NCBI GenBank assembly: GCA_027604685.1
Contig: JADHYX010000273.1
Span: 1-29,926, forward strand
Source: Lobulomyces angularis
Lineage: Eukaryota; Chytridiomycota; Chytridiomycetes; Lobulomycetales; Lobulomycetaceae
DNA length: 29,926 nucleotides
Reading direction: 5' to 3'
Shown: positions 1 to 9,882 of the stretch, piece after piece
Layout: each line of letters starts with the position of its first letter
How positions within the stretch are numbered: position 1 is the stretch's first letter
The notes under the pieces: model-generated
Told to the model about the DNA's origin: nothing
Seen by the model: the letters and a program-made list of their open reading frames with translations, nothing else
The model's database searches: none
Program-made: the position numbers and the translations under genes

Positions 1-156
1 CTTTGTTGTAAAAACGAAAATTGTAAGCAAACACTGAATGGTGTTGTATCACTTGAAAGATTATGGAATAGGGATGATGTTCCTACTTTAAATTTAAAGG
101 ATGTAGTTGAAAGTACTTTATTGTACGTGGTTAGACCAATTTATTTAAATAGATAA
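1..156 (+). CDS. C-terminal fragment of a probable Fanzor/TnpB-like RuvC nuclease
   Basis: An open frame runs from the first base to TAA at 154-156, giving 51 residues; the start lies outside the window. The peptide has a Cys-Cys-x4-Cys cluster (CCKNENC) followed by LWNRDDVPTLNL. Zinc ribbon followed by W-N-R-D-x(2)-A-x(2)-N is the usual C-terminal signature of TnpB and its eukaryotic relatives, the Fanzors, where the Asp of the RD pair is the third RuvC catalytic residue. Here the Asp and Asn are kept, while the usual small residue before the Asn is Pro-Thr-Leu. The zinc ribbon looks incomplete: only three cysteines are visible and the second CxxC is missing. The rest of the protein is not visible, so the assignment rests on about 35 residues. 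It could be another zinc-ribbon transposase-related protein, and it may be a decayed copy. Confidence 0.42.
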   Translation, partial: LCCKNENCKQTLNGVVSLERLWNRDDVPTLNLKDVVESTLLYVVRPIYLNR

Positions 157-835
157 ACCATGGGTTTTTTTCCTAAATAGTTTTCGCTATTTTAATTTTA
201 ATTGGTGTTTGGTTTTTTTTGAATATTTAATGTTCAAAACGATAATACCCAAACATTAAGTAATTGACACTAAAATTTACAAGCGGGCTTTGTGGAAAAA
301 ATTTTTTGTGTATTAATTGGGAAAAATTTTCCATAATAAATACTTTTTGAGAAAAAAAGTTTAAGCTAATTAGATTAGAAAGCTATCTGAAACACAGTTG
401 ATAGTTAATGAGGAGAGAAAAAAGCTGTACTTAAATATTAACAACAGGATGCAAAGATTTATCAGCCAATAATTAATGTTTAGGAGGGTAAAATTTTCGT
501 GGCAAAAGGGTTAAGATTAAGTATAATGCAGTAATGATTTCTTAATAACAGGAGTGTTCAGTTAAATGCTGGGAGTGACTGCAAAATTCTTGCTAAATAA
601 ATGCAACTGGTTAACTTGTGTCGTTGGTTCACCTAATTTCCAAAATACAAAGCCACATCAGCTAGCATAGTGGCACTCATTTTATCTATATTAAAAAAAT
701 TTAGCGGTTTTAATTTACTTCAAAAGGCTGAAGGGGCTCTTACTTTAGATAAAACCTGCAAAAATGTTGCACATTTTTGATCTTGTTTTGCTCTTCACTA
801 CATTTAGATTACAAATACACTTTACATAGACCATT
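157..835. other. Intergenic region after the nuclease fragment
   Basis: About 680 bases of AT-rich sequence with stops in all frames and no recognisable tRNA or conserved coding stretch. The start would include the 3' UTR of the upstream fragment; if that is a Fanzor, its guide RNA would be expected to derive from around its 3' end. The last part must contain the transglutaminase promoter. I see no terminal inverted repeats within the window. Confidence 0.5.
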
Positions 836-2222
836 ATGAAACTTGTTCCTCTAATTGCATCTTTATCTTTCACTTCTCAACTTCTTTCTTCACCAACTAG
901 TTTGCAAGATGTGTTAAAAAATATTAAAAAAAATTTGGATGTTGCTAAAACTGACAAATCTGCACCTTTCCCTGGAAGAGGATTCAGTGATAATGCTGGT
1001 GATGATATTGATGGTGAATTGGATTTAACTTGGCAAGAAGGTGTTAAACTTTTGCAAGATGTCATAGATACTCCGTTTGGTATGCTCTTTTTACAATATA
1101 AAGTTTTACCAATTAATTAAAAAAATTCTAGAACTGAATCCTGATAAACTTCCTAAAAAAGGCTCTTGTGAAAATTTGCCATGGCCTTCAGATTTTTTCC
1201 CTGTTATGAGAGACGGAATAAATTCACACTTCAACGATAAAAATAATATTAGCGCAACGGTAAAATATGCGCGTGCTTTTGATATGAACGAAAAGGAATT
1301 AGAAGACATAGTTAGCGCAGCTGCTGGAATAGATAGACAGGTTACTTTAGGTAGAACATGCAAGGAAGATTCTGACTGCACCGAATATAAAGATCTTTCA
1401 GTTTGCGCTAAAAGATTTGATTCAGAAACTGGTAGAAACGAAACTCTCGGTGAATGTATACCATTTTGGTTTGGACTTTGTCACGCATGGACTCCTAGTT
1501 CTATTATGGAGCCTGAACCTCAGTGCCCCGTTACATTAAATGGTACTGAGTTTGGTATAATGGATATCAAAGCTCTCTTAATTCAGTCTTATGATGCTAC
1601 CAATTTTTCAACTGTTTTCACTGGCAGACGTTGTATGGACACTTCTGGAATAAAGGGAGCTCCTGCTTTGGATGAATTTGGTAGATTCAACGATTCAGAT
1701 TGTAAAGATATGAGTCCACACTTTTTTCACTTGGCGATGTCAAACATGGTTGGAATACACGGAAAATCATTTATCATAGACATTACAGCCGATATACAAG
1801 TTTGGAATCAACCAATAGCTGGATATGAAATTCTATCTGAAAAATCTTTAACAAAGCAAGAAGCTTTGGATGCTGTATTTCCAGGGATTCCTATGGAAGA
1901 AACTGGGTTTAACGAAAATGCCACTAGTTTTACGCAGTTTGAAATGAAGTTTGAATATATTACTGAAGCAACTTCTTCCAAACCTCTAGTTAGTACTGGC
2001 CTTGTAAATCAGTTTATGGTACCCTTGACGGTTAATTATGTACTTTCCACCGATAAAGATGGAGATATTGTTGGTAGTGAATGGATTGGATCCAGTAAAG
2101 TAAACCATCCTGATTTTTTATGGTTACCAACCTCAGCACCTGCGGAAGATAGTAAAAGTGCAGGTATTCAATATTCTAATGTCAAGTTGTTAAGTCAAAT
2201 GTCGCAAGAATGCTTGGAGTAA
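836..2222 (+). CDS. Secreted elicitor-type transglutaminase (oomycete GP42-like)
   Basis: Two exons, 836-1079 and 1132-2222, joined across a 52-nt phase-1 intron, give 444 residues. The N-terminus (MKLVPLIASLSF...) is a short basic-then-hydrophobic signal peptide, and several N-glycosylation sequons follow (NGT, NFS, NDS, NAT), so secretion is likely. The centre contains a cysteine-rich stretch leading into FWFGLCHAWTP, whose Cys (about residue 198) I take as the likely catalytic nucleophile. It continues with HGKSFIIDITAD and then VWNQPIAGY at about residue 305. VWNQP is the core of Pep-13, the elicitor epitope of the Phytophthora GP42 cell-wall transglutaminase. That family (TGase_elicitor) makes calcium-dependent gamma-glutamyl-lysine protein crosslinks. 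A role in crosslinking wall or surface protein is inference. The gene has one intron while its neighbour has about 25, which could fit later acquisition but does not prove it. Confidence 0.86.
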
Positions 2223-2563
2223 GAATTGTAATGTACTAATTAGCAGGCTAATTATGTCCTTTGAATTAATTGTATTTATTATATTAGTTTCTAATTTTAG
2301 TACTAACTTTAGATAAATTGCTATAAACTATTTTTATGAAAATTTTTATTTTATGTCAGATAAAAATGGTTTACTCCTTTTTTAAAAAAAAAAAAAAACT
2401 TTTATTATTAAATTCGTGATAAAACCGCAAAACCCTGGTTGAATTATTCTTGATATGAGCGAAAAAAGGGTATAAATTTCTTAAAATGAAACATCCTTCA
2501 GTTGAATAATTTTACATCATCCAAACATTTTTTAGAAAAGTGTCACATTTGCTCAATTGAGTC
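2223..2563. other. Intergenic region between transglutaminase and KNL1
   Basis: Non-coding, AT-rich. It contains the transglutaminase 3' end and a long A run near 2384-2398, then the upstream region of the KNL1 gene. No element recognised. Confidence 0.5.
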
Positions 2564-5500
2564 ATGTTAAGTATGGACTACCAAAAAATATTACAATTGA
2601 GAAACTTGAAGCATAAAGCTAAACATTTTTTTTATCTATTTGTTAATTTTTGTAGACTATTTGATGAAACAGAAACATTGCTAAGACCTAGTACCACCCC
2701 GAACAAAAGTCTTAGAAATGTTAACCTAAGCAGTGTAGCCATAGATTCACCTTTGGAGTACAAAATCCCAGATTTAAACTCTATAAAAAATAATGGTTTT
2801 GAGTTTCCACTTTATTGTCAAGAAAATTTTGAAAATCAAGAGTTAGTTTTTTTTTTTTTTATTCACTAAACTTTTTCGGTATTTTAGAAACTTCAGCTTT
2901 GACATTGAAACTAAAGACAATCATTTTAATAAAGAAGAAAGTTTTTCATCAGATCTGCAGCTGGATACCCCTCCGATTAGAAAGAGTCCCAGACTGTTAA
3001 ACAATTCTCAAAAATTTGAGAATGACAATAAAAAGGTAACCATAAATATGTTGGTAGAAATATCTAATTAACTTTTATTTTTTTTTTTTTTTGAGGTTTT
3101 GAAGTTAAAAAATTCAAGAGATAGTATGAGGGTAAGTCAAGCACTCTAGAACAAAAAGTTAAGGAATTATTTTAAACCCTTAATAGTCCCCATCTGTTTC
3201 CAAAGAAGTAACTCATATTAGTCAATTTGCAAAGGTAATAAGGATTTGTTTATGTATTCTTAATTCCTTTTTATAGTCACCAAGAAAGCAAGTAAAACCC
3301 GGGCGAGACAGCATTGCACCGTTTTTTGAGATGAAGGTATCTAATAAAGTTATGATTTGTTCTAATTATAGTAGTCTCCAATTGTCAGTGACCCGTTAAG
3401 CCCTGCCCCGGTTTCAAAAGTATGATGAATTAAAAAATTTAAGAAATAATTTTCTTTTTGAAAGTCACCAAAAAAGATAAGCCAAAAAAATAATTCACCA
3501 AAAGCAAGTGTTTCAAATACTCTTCCAAATAAAAAGGTAAGAATAATTTCAGATTATTTATCACTCCCAACTAACTGATAGTCGTCACGGAGTGAAAAAT
3601 TGCTGGGAAGAGACAGCATTGCCCCTTTTTTTGATCCTAAAGTAAGAAACATAAGTTTAATTTTTAATTTGCTTTAGTCTCCCACAAGAAGTAGCCTGCG
3701 TTACATCAGTTCGAATATGACAAACTTAGCAAATAATGACGATGAGGATGATGAAGATATGAGTTTAACGCAATCAACGAACGAAAACGTTAGTTTGTTG
3801 GAACCCTCCATAGACTTTGGTTCTGTATTTGGGGATTTTGGTATTTGATAAAATCTAATTTTTGTTTATTAAAAAAAAGACCAAATTGTAGATGGTACAA
3901 GCAAAAAATTGTCAGATTTAGTGGTAAAAGATAATGTTGAAGAAAGCGAAGAAGATGATGCAATGGATTTAACCGACGTTTTCATACGCACACGTTTGAG
4001 CACCTCGAAATCAAAGAAAAGGATATCTTTGTTCAGTGAGAGCAAAGAGTCTGAATCTGATATGGACTTAACAGATTCGAATATTAATGTTAATGGTATT
4101 AAAAATTGTACTAAGTCGGTTTAACTTAAAATTTGCAGTACCTGGAGAATATAATTTAACTAAATTAGAGGATGACGGGTCCAGCAGCAACGAAGATGAT
4201 GATAAGCAATCTACAGATACTTTTGATGGAAAAAAATTCAAAAATATATTAAAGGATTGTGTACTGGTGAATCAGAATATAAGTAAAGAAGTAGAAGAGG
4301 AAGCTGAGGAAGCTGAGGAATTTACTCAGCGAAGTAATTCCCAGGGCAACTCTTTTAGCAATTCTCAACAAACCACAACGAATAGCAATAATTCTCAACA
4401 CACATATTCTCAAGTCTCCAGCGTGGATTTGTTGGGGGAAACTTCAATTTCTACCGAATATCTTAATGGCGAAATCAACATCGAATTAAATATGGAAGCC
4501 AATAAAGAAATTATCAAAAAAAACATCGAAATTAACAGTAACACTGGTAATAAAATCTTATAGGAATATTAATCCCTGCAAATTTTTTATGTATTTTAGC
4601 AACGTACAATGATCAAAACTCGGAATGTATGTTTTTTTTTTATTCCTATTTCTAAACAAAAATTAACTGTTTCTATACTAATTAAAGGTGGTCCTTCTCC
4701 AAAAAGAATTAAAATTAATAATAATCTTCAGACCATAATCAATGCCACAGTTGATGAAGAGTTAGTGATAGGTAGGCTAATTAAAACTTTCAGGCTAACT
4801 TAAACGTTTAATGTTTATTTCATAAATACCACAGCTGGTATAGGATCTCCACAAAAAGGTGTACCGTTGAAAAAATCCAATTCATTTTCTGAGATTGGTA
4901 TTTTAATTATATTAATTAAAATTAATTTTAATTTTGTATAGATATTACTTTTGACGATCAGAATCCTGCTAATAAAAATAGCCATTCTGCCGGTACAAGA
5001 ATGGAGGATTTAAAGTGGAATATTGAAAATGAGAATGTTACACCTAAAAAAAAGATTATACCAAAAGAAAAGTTGCTACTAATTGCTCCCCCCATAATCA
5101 ATTTAAAGCCACCTACTCCTGGAAGACTTCTTCAAAATTCAGTTACTAAAAGAAGAACAACAATTAACCCTGGTCCTAGACTTACGAATTTCCTATCTCA
5201 GCAACAAGAGTTAAAAACCAACCGAAGAAATACACTTGGAAGTAATGAAAAAAAGATTAAATTGGAAATGGATCCAACAACGGCAAGCCTTTCAGAAGGC
5301 TCAAATAATGAAGTTGATTATGAAAAAACAACACCCAGAAAGCAAATGGTTAACATTCCAAAGTCGGAGATAACACCCGAAGTAAATGGAAACAATGAAG
5401 AAACTTTGTTTACTCCTAAATCTGTTAAAGACTCTAACAGCAAATTTAATTTTACACCTACTAAAAAATTAAGTTCTAAATTTTTTTCTCCCAGTAAAAT

Positions 5501-8299
5501 TCCTTCACCAGTGAAAAAAATTTCATCTAATTCAAGAGATATTAAATTGACACCGAAAAACTCGCATTTAAGAAAGGAAGTGGAATTTTCCCCACTTCAA
5601 AAATCGACTGCAAAAAAAGAAAAAACAAAGGATGTTGTAACGGCAAAAGGGAAAAATGACCAAAAAAAAAAGTCTGAAAAGTCTAACATCTCCAAAATAT
5701 TAGCGGAAGGTGATTCTGTAGATAAATATCTAGACCAATGTACAAAAATAGTAAATAACTCTGGACGACTTAATGACGCCGCTGAGGTTTTCGATATAAA
5801 CCAAGCAGATTCTCCGTTTAAAAAATCCACCTTAACAAAAAGAGACATTGATCCTTATAATTCTTCCAACCAAATTAATGATAATGAGTCTTTGAATGAT
5901 GTTATATCTCCTTTTGAAAATTCTAAAATTGCAAAATTGAACCCAATTAATGGTGAATCATCCTTAATAAACCCAAAAAAATTCGGATATTACAACAGTG
6001 CTCTTTCCAGTAACATTGAAAACGATGAATTAAACTTCTCTCCCTTCAAAAAGTCAACTTTAATTAAAAGAGATGACAGTTTTGTTATCTCTTCTCAATG
6101 TAAAATAAACTCAAGTGAAGGTACACCACGAAAGCAACCAAACTCTTTGCAATGTAAAGTTGGCCAAACAATTGGACAAGATAGTGAAATTAATGATGAT
6201 TTAATGGACGAAAAACCAATCAATTTGCACTTTGATGATGTAAAGATTAATAAAGATTTTTTATCATTATTGTTTTATAGGATGAGATGGTATACACTTC
6301 CATTATTGACGAAGCTAAGGAACTGCATGATATAGAGGAATTTAATAAATATACTGGAATAATTTTTGAAATTGACAATTTTCCAGTTCCAGAAATTAAA
6401 ACTGTTGACAAATTAAATAGTACTCTCCTTTTTTATTATTTTAAAATCTTATTTATTTAAACAGAAGCAAACTACAGCAAAGAGGACAAGTTAAAAGCAT
6501 TGATGATTTTAGCCCCTGAAGCGGAACTTTACGAATTGGTAAAACAGATTATAAAAAAACCTTTTTTAAAATCATAATTATAGCTTTTTGAGGAACTAGA
6601 ACTGAAGATTCAATTTTGTAGAAAAACTTTTACTGAAATAGAAAGTAGCGTGAATGAGTGTACGCCTTTAATTTTTTCCGAAGTGCTGGACAGCAACGGC
6701 TCTGACATAATTGTATCAAATCTTTTCATAATTATAATAAAATTTAATTAATTTTTTTTTTTAGCAATCTTTAAAATATACCAAAGACTTTAACCTCCTA
6801 TTTTCTGAAAAATTATCTTTGCAATGGTGCATAGGCTCCTTAAAGGAATTGATTGATAGATTTAACTCAAATTTAGAATTCATTTTTAAGGTAAGCATTA
6901 AATATTCGGAATGGTTGAATTCTAATGGAATTAAAAATGAAAAGGATGCAGTTTTGGTTGAATCTCGTCTTAATGAACTTTCCAAATTAAAAGAAACAGT
7001 TGAAATTTCTATCTCAGAATACTCTAACTGTAACAAAGCCGCTAAAGAAACGTATTGAACTGTTATTAAAGTAATTAAAAAAATTTAATACTTTTTAGAT
7101 ATGAAAGTGAAGTCGCAGAGAAGAACAGCACTATTTCAGAGTTAGACATTATCATCAGCGATTATAAGTAAATGATACGAACACTTTATTTTCATAGATT
7201 AACAATATTTAGTGCAAAAAATGCAAAGTTGGAGGAAGATTTAAGATTGGTTGAAATTCAAAATTTACAGTTGGAAAGTGATATTTTAGAATTAAGAGAA
7301 AAACGCCAAAACATTGTTTTAGAAATTGAAAATTCTGAAAAAATATGTGAAAGCAACATATTGTTGGACTCAAAGCAAATTGCGGAATATCAAGGTAAAA
7401 AGTTTAGAAGTGTTGATTAACATTTTTTAGAAAATTATGAATTTTTGGTGAACTTTGGAGGATGGTGTGTTTCTAAATATGAAAAGGATAAGGTAACTTT
7501 TACTTACGAAAATATTCTGCACGTTTCATTTTTGCGAAAAAACTCAAATTTTAACATCAGTATTGATGTCATTGAAAAATTGGTTAGTTAATAATTAGTA
7601 TTACCATTAATTACATTTGTAGCAATCCAAAATCGGAAAATTTTCTTTTCAATCTACTGATAGTAGAGCTATCATTATGGACATTGGTGTTGAGTTGGTA
7701 ATATTTTTTGTTAGCAGCAAACCAAATTTTTTTTTTAGGTGAAAAATATTTTCAAAGAATATTCAAAAAGAATTGGAATGTGTGAGAACGGAAATGATAT
7801 AAGAAGGGTTTTAAAACAAACACAAAATCTTTGGTATCAAATGAAACTGATTCACAGTGAAGTTGAAAAGCTAAGTGAAGATATTTTAATTGAATATATT
7901 GGACCAGAAAAACCTCTGAAAAACGCAACAAACAGTTCATGGCAAAAAGAAAAACCAGTTTTTGGGGTTGAAGTTCAATTTAACAATTACTCTCTGAAGA
8001 GTAGATTTAAGCTAAAAATCTGGCTAATTATTATTAAATACAATGATGAAATTATTTTAAGTTTAACAAATTCAGCAGCTTCTCCACAAAGTGAGCTTAA
8101 AGTATTATTTCCATATCAAGATTTAAAATTCAGCTTTGAAAATTGTTTTGGAAAATTCACGTAATATCAAATCATGAAATTTAATTTAATTTTTACTATT
8201 AAAATTAGATTCGAAAATGTTTCGAAACTATTTAAAAGTGTTAAAAAAGAATATGGTGTAATTGAAAACATTTGCAAAGGATTAAGTAGTCTAAAGTAA
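2564..8299 (+). CDS. SPC7: Kinetochore scaffold KNL1/Spc7/Spc105
   Basis: Exons: 2564-2610, 2656-2841, 2888-3035, about 3096-3131, 3187-3234, 3277-3336, 3375-3419, 3465-3536, 3582-3641, 3678-3840, 3892-4095, 4139-4546, 4600-4626, 4688-4771, 4835-4897, 4942-6239, 6281-6419, 6465-6538, 6584-6712, 6765-7051, 7099-7167, 7198 (or 7213)-7394, 7431-7582, 7623-7697, 7739-8160, 8209-8299. The product is about 1,525-1,540 residues. The N-terminal half is disordered, rich in SP/TP sites, with three MELT-like motifs: MSLTQ (3759), MDLTD (3963) and MDLTD (4062). In this family such motifs, once phosphorylated by Mps1, recruit Bub1/Bub3. The C-terminal half matches the Spc7 domain: FNKYTGIIFE, then LYELLFEELELKI, then KLSLQWCIGSLKEL. 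A coiled coil (7198-7394) and an RWD-like beta-rich region (7431 to the end) follow; the latter binds Mis12/Mtw1 in relatives. The start codon and first exon are the least certain part; no classical RVSF PP1 site is obvious. Confidence 0.88.
2611..2655 (+). other. Probable GC-AG intron in KNL1
   Basis: A 45-nt in-frame segment starts GCATAAAG and ends in a T-rich tract with TTTTTGTAG. Left unspliced it would insert 15 residues including a hydrophobic, aromatic run (FFYLFVNF) into an otherwise polar region. Removing it joins LRNLK to LFDETETLL in frame. A canonical GT donor upstream (GTATGG at 2574) would put the next exon out of frame. cDNA is needed to settle it. Confidence 0.5.
3187..3840 (+). 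repeat. Run of phase-0 mini-exons starting with Ser-Pro, with a duplicated 60-nt exon
   Basis: Six successive KNL1 exons (3187-3234, 3277-3336, 3375-3419, 3465-3536, 3582-3641, 3678-3840) all begin at phase 0 with S-P or S-S. The second and fifth are both exactly 60 nt and share the core GRDSIAPFF followed by E or D; their DNA is almost identical over GAGACAGCATTGC. This looks like exon duplication inside the gene, with the introns (37-45 nt) now diverged. Confidence 0.75.
5589..6074 (+). repeat. Internal SPFKKSTLxKRD repeats in KNL1
   Basis: Within the longest KNL1 exon the motif SPFKKSTL(T/I)KRD occurs at 5811-5846 and 6039-6074. Degenerate copies are SPLQKSTAKK at 5589-5618 and SPFENSKIAK at 5907-5936. 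The copies lie in disordered sequence and each combines an SP site with a basic patch, so they may be repeated phosphorylation or docking sites; the function is unknown. Confidence 0.7.
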
Positions 8300-8469
8300 T
8301 AATTTTTTTTAATTTTGTAAATTATAAGTTTTATACATTAATCATCACCGATCTTAATTAATTTTAATCAAAAATTTAAATCCCAGTAATTTGTAAAATG
8401 TGAAATTATTTGAATTCCAAAAAATTCAATAAAAAAAAACTCGTATGCAAATAATAAAGTAAACTGAAG

Positions 8470-9882
8470 ATGTCTCTAAATAAAACTCTAAATGATTCTA
8501 TTCCCCAAAATACGTCAATAATTAAAGAAATTACTTGTGGTGGTTGCGCAAATGGTAATCAAATTATTAGGATCATAACTTCCGTTACAATTTTTACAAC
8601 TTAATTTTATTTTTTTAAAAAATTTCTTAAATCTTACAATCATAACATAAACATCAACACCCTTTTTTTTTTTTTTTTTTTTTAAATTTTTACATTTTTT
8701 AGTTGGTTAATCTATTTGCTTTAAACTTTAATTTTAGCTGTTTCCACCACAATCCTCAATGTATTTGATGTAACAAAAGTTAGACTGCAAATTCAACACG
8801 CGAGAGGTGGTGAACTTATGTATGAATCAATTTCACAAGCAATTAAAAAGATTTATGTCGAAGAAGGATTTAAAGGTACGAATACAGTATTACCTGTTGT
8901 ATTGAAGCAACAGATCTACTAAAAAATGAAGTAATGAAAAAACTTTTATTTAAAAAATCAGTATCAGTATCATTTTTTACAACACGAGTTTTTTTTTTTT
9001 AATTTATTAAATAAATCTTCATAGGTCTAACTTTACCTGGGCTTCCTGCGTCTATTATACGTGAATTGACTTATTCTGGATTACGATTTGGTTTATATAC
9101 TCCATTAAAAAATGCCATATCAAATTTAATCAGCACTGAAACAAAAGAAACTCCATTTATAGTAAAATTTTTTTCTGGAATGCTCACGGGAATAATCGGT
9201 AACTGAAAAAAAGAATAGATTAATTTATAATTTAAATAATTTTATATAAAAAAAATTAGGCTCCTCACTTGCAAATCCCACTGATTTGGTGAAAATTAGA
9301 ATGCAAGCAGAGGCAGGTTTACTGAAAAATGGTGTTTTTGTTACAGGTTTAAATAAAGGCTTGATACCTTCCTATAACAACACTCTACACTGCTTTTATA
9401 AAATTTGGAAAGAAGAAGGTATTTACTGTAGTGAATGATGAACTTTTTTTAACAAATTTTTTTTCAAAGGCGGAAGTAGAGCTCTCTACAAAGGCGTTTC
9501 TGCCACAGCACTTAGAGCAGGATGTGTGTCAGGTGGTCAGTTGGCTTCTTATGATCATACTAAATCTACCATGAAAAAATATGGAATTTTTAAGGAAGGA
9601 GTTGGGTTGCACGTTTTTGCCAGTGTTGTTGCTGGATTAGTCGCTACAACATTAGCGGCACCTGCTGACCTGATAAAGACAAGATTGTTAGGGCAGCGCT
9701 GTGATTCTTCCATTAAATACAACGGAATTTTTGATTGTGCTGTAAAAACTGTGACTTCAGAAGGTCCTTTTGGTTTATTTAGAGGCTGGTTACCCTCATA
9801 CTTTAGAATTGCTCCACACTTTATAATTACGTTGCCTTTGTTTGAATTTTTTAGAAAACTGATGGGACTTAATGCTTTATAA
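8470..9882 (+). CDS. Mitochondrial carrier, UCP/dicarboxylate (SLC25A14/30-like) type
   Basis: Five exons (8470-8554, 8738-8875, 9025-9198, 9260-9418, 9470-9882) encode 322 residues, the usual length for a six-helix inner-membrane solute carrier. The three carrier signatures are visible: VFDVTKVRLQ, NPTDLVKIRMQ and APADLIKTRL. The first has Val where the Pro of PxDxxK is expected. The pattern ANPTDLVKIRMQ, then YDHTKS, then a C-terminal GWLPSYFRIAPHFIITLPLFEF, resembles uncoupling-protein-related carriers and the dicarboxylate/oxoglutarate group; the substrate cannot be assigned from sequence alone. All four introns are phase 1, so each internal exon is a multiple of three. The first intron (183 nt) is long for this window and holds a T run of about 20 bases. 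The gene starts 170 nt after the KNL1 stop on the same strand. Confidence 0.88.

Noticed and set aside
601..700. Possible tRNA-like sequence (GGTTCACC) in the left intergenic region
   Set aside because: No A-box partner at the right distance and no acceptor-stem pairing could be found.
6888..6895. AAG|GTAAGC donor-like sequence inside a KNL1 exon
   Set aside because: The frame stays open for more than 150 bases beyond it with coherent helical sequence, so no intron is needed.
7168..7197. An unusually short 30-nt intron in KNL1
   Set aside because: A second acceptor 15 nt downstream (TATTTAG at 7212) is also in frame and gives a 45-nt intron of normal size, so I do not claim an exceptional length.
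8660..8684. Long T run in the first carrier intron as a regulatory element
   Set aside because: Similar A/T runs occur throughout this AT-rich window; it is most simply an expanded polypyrimidine stretch.
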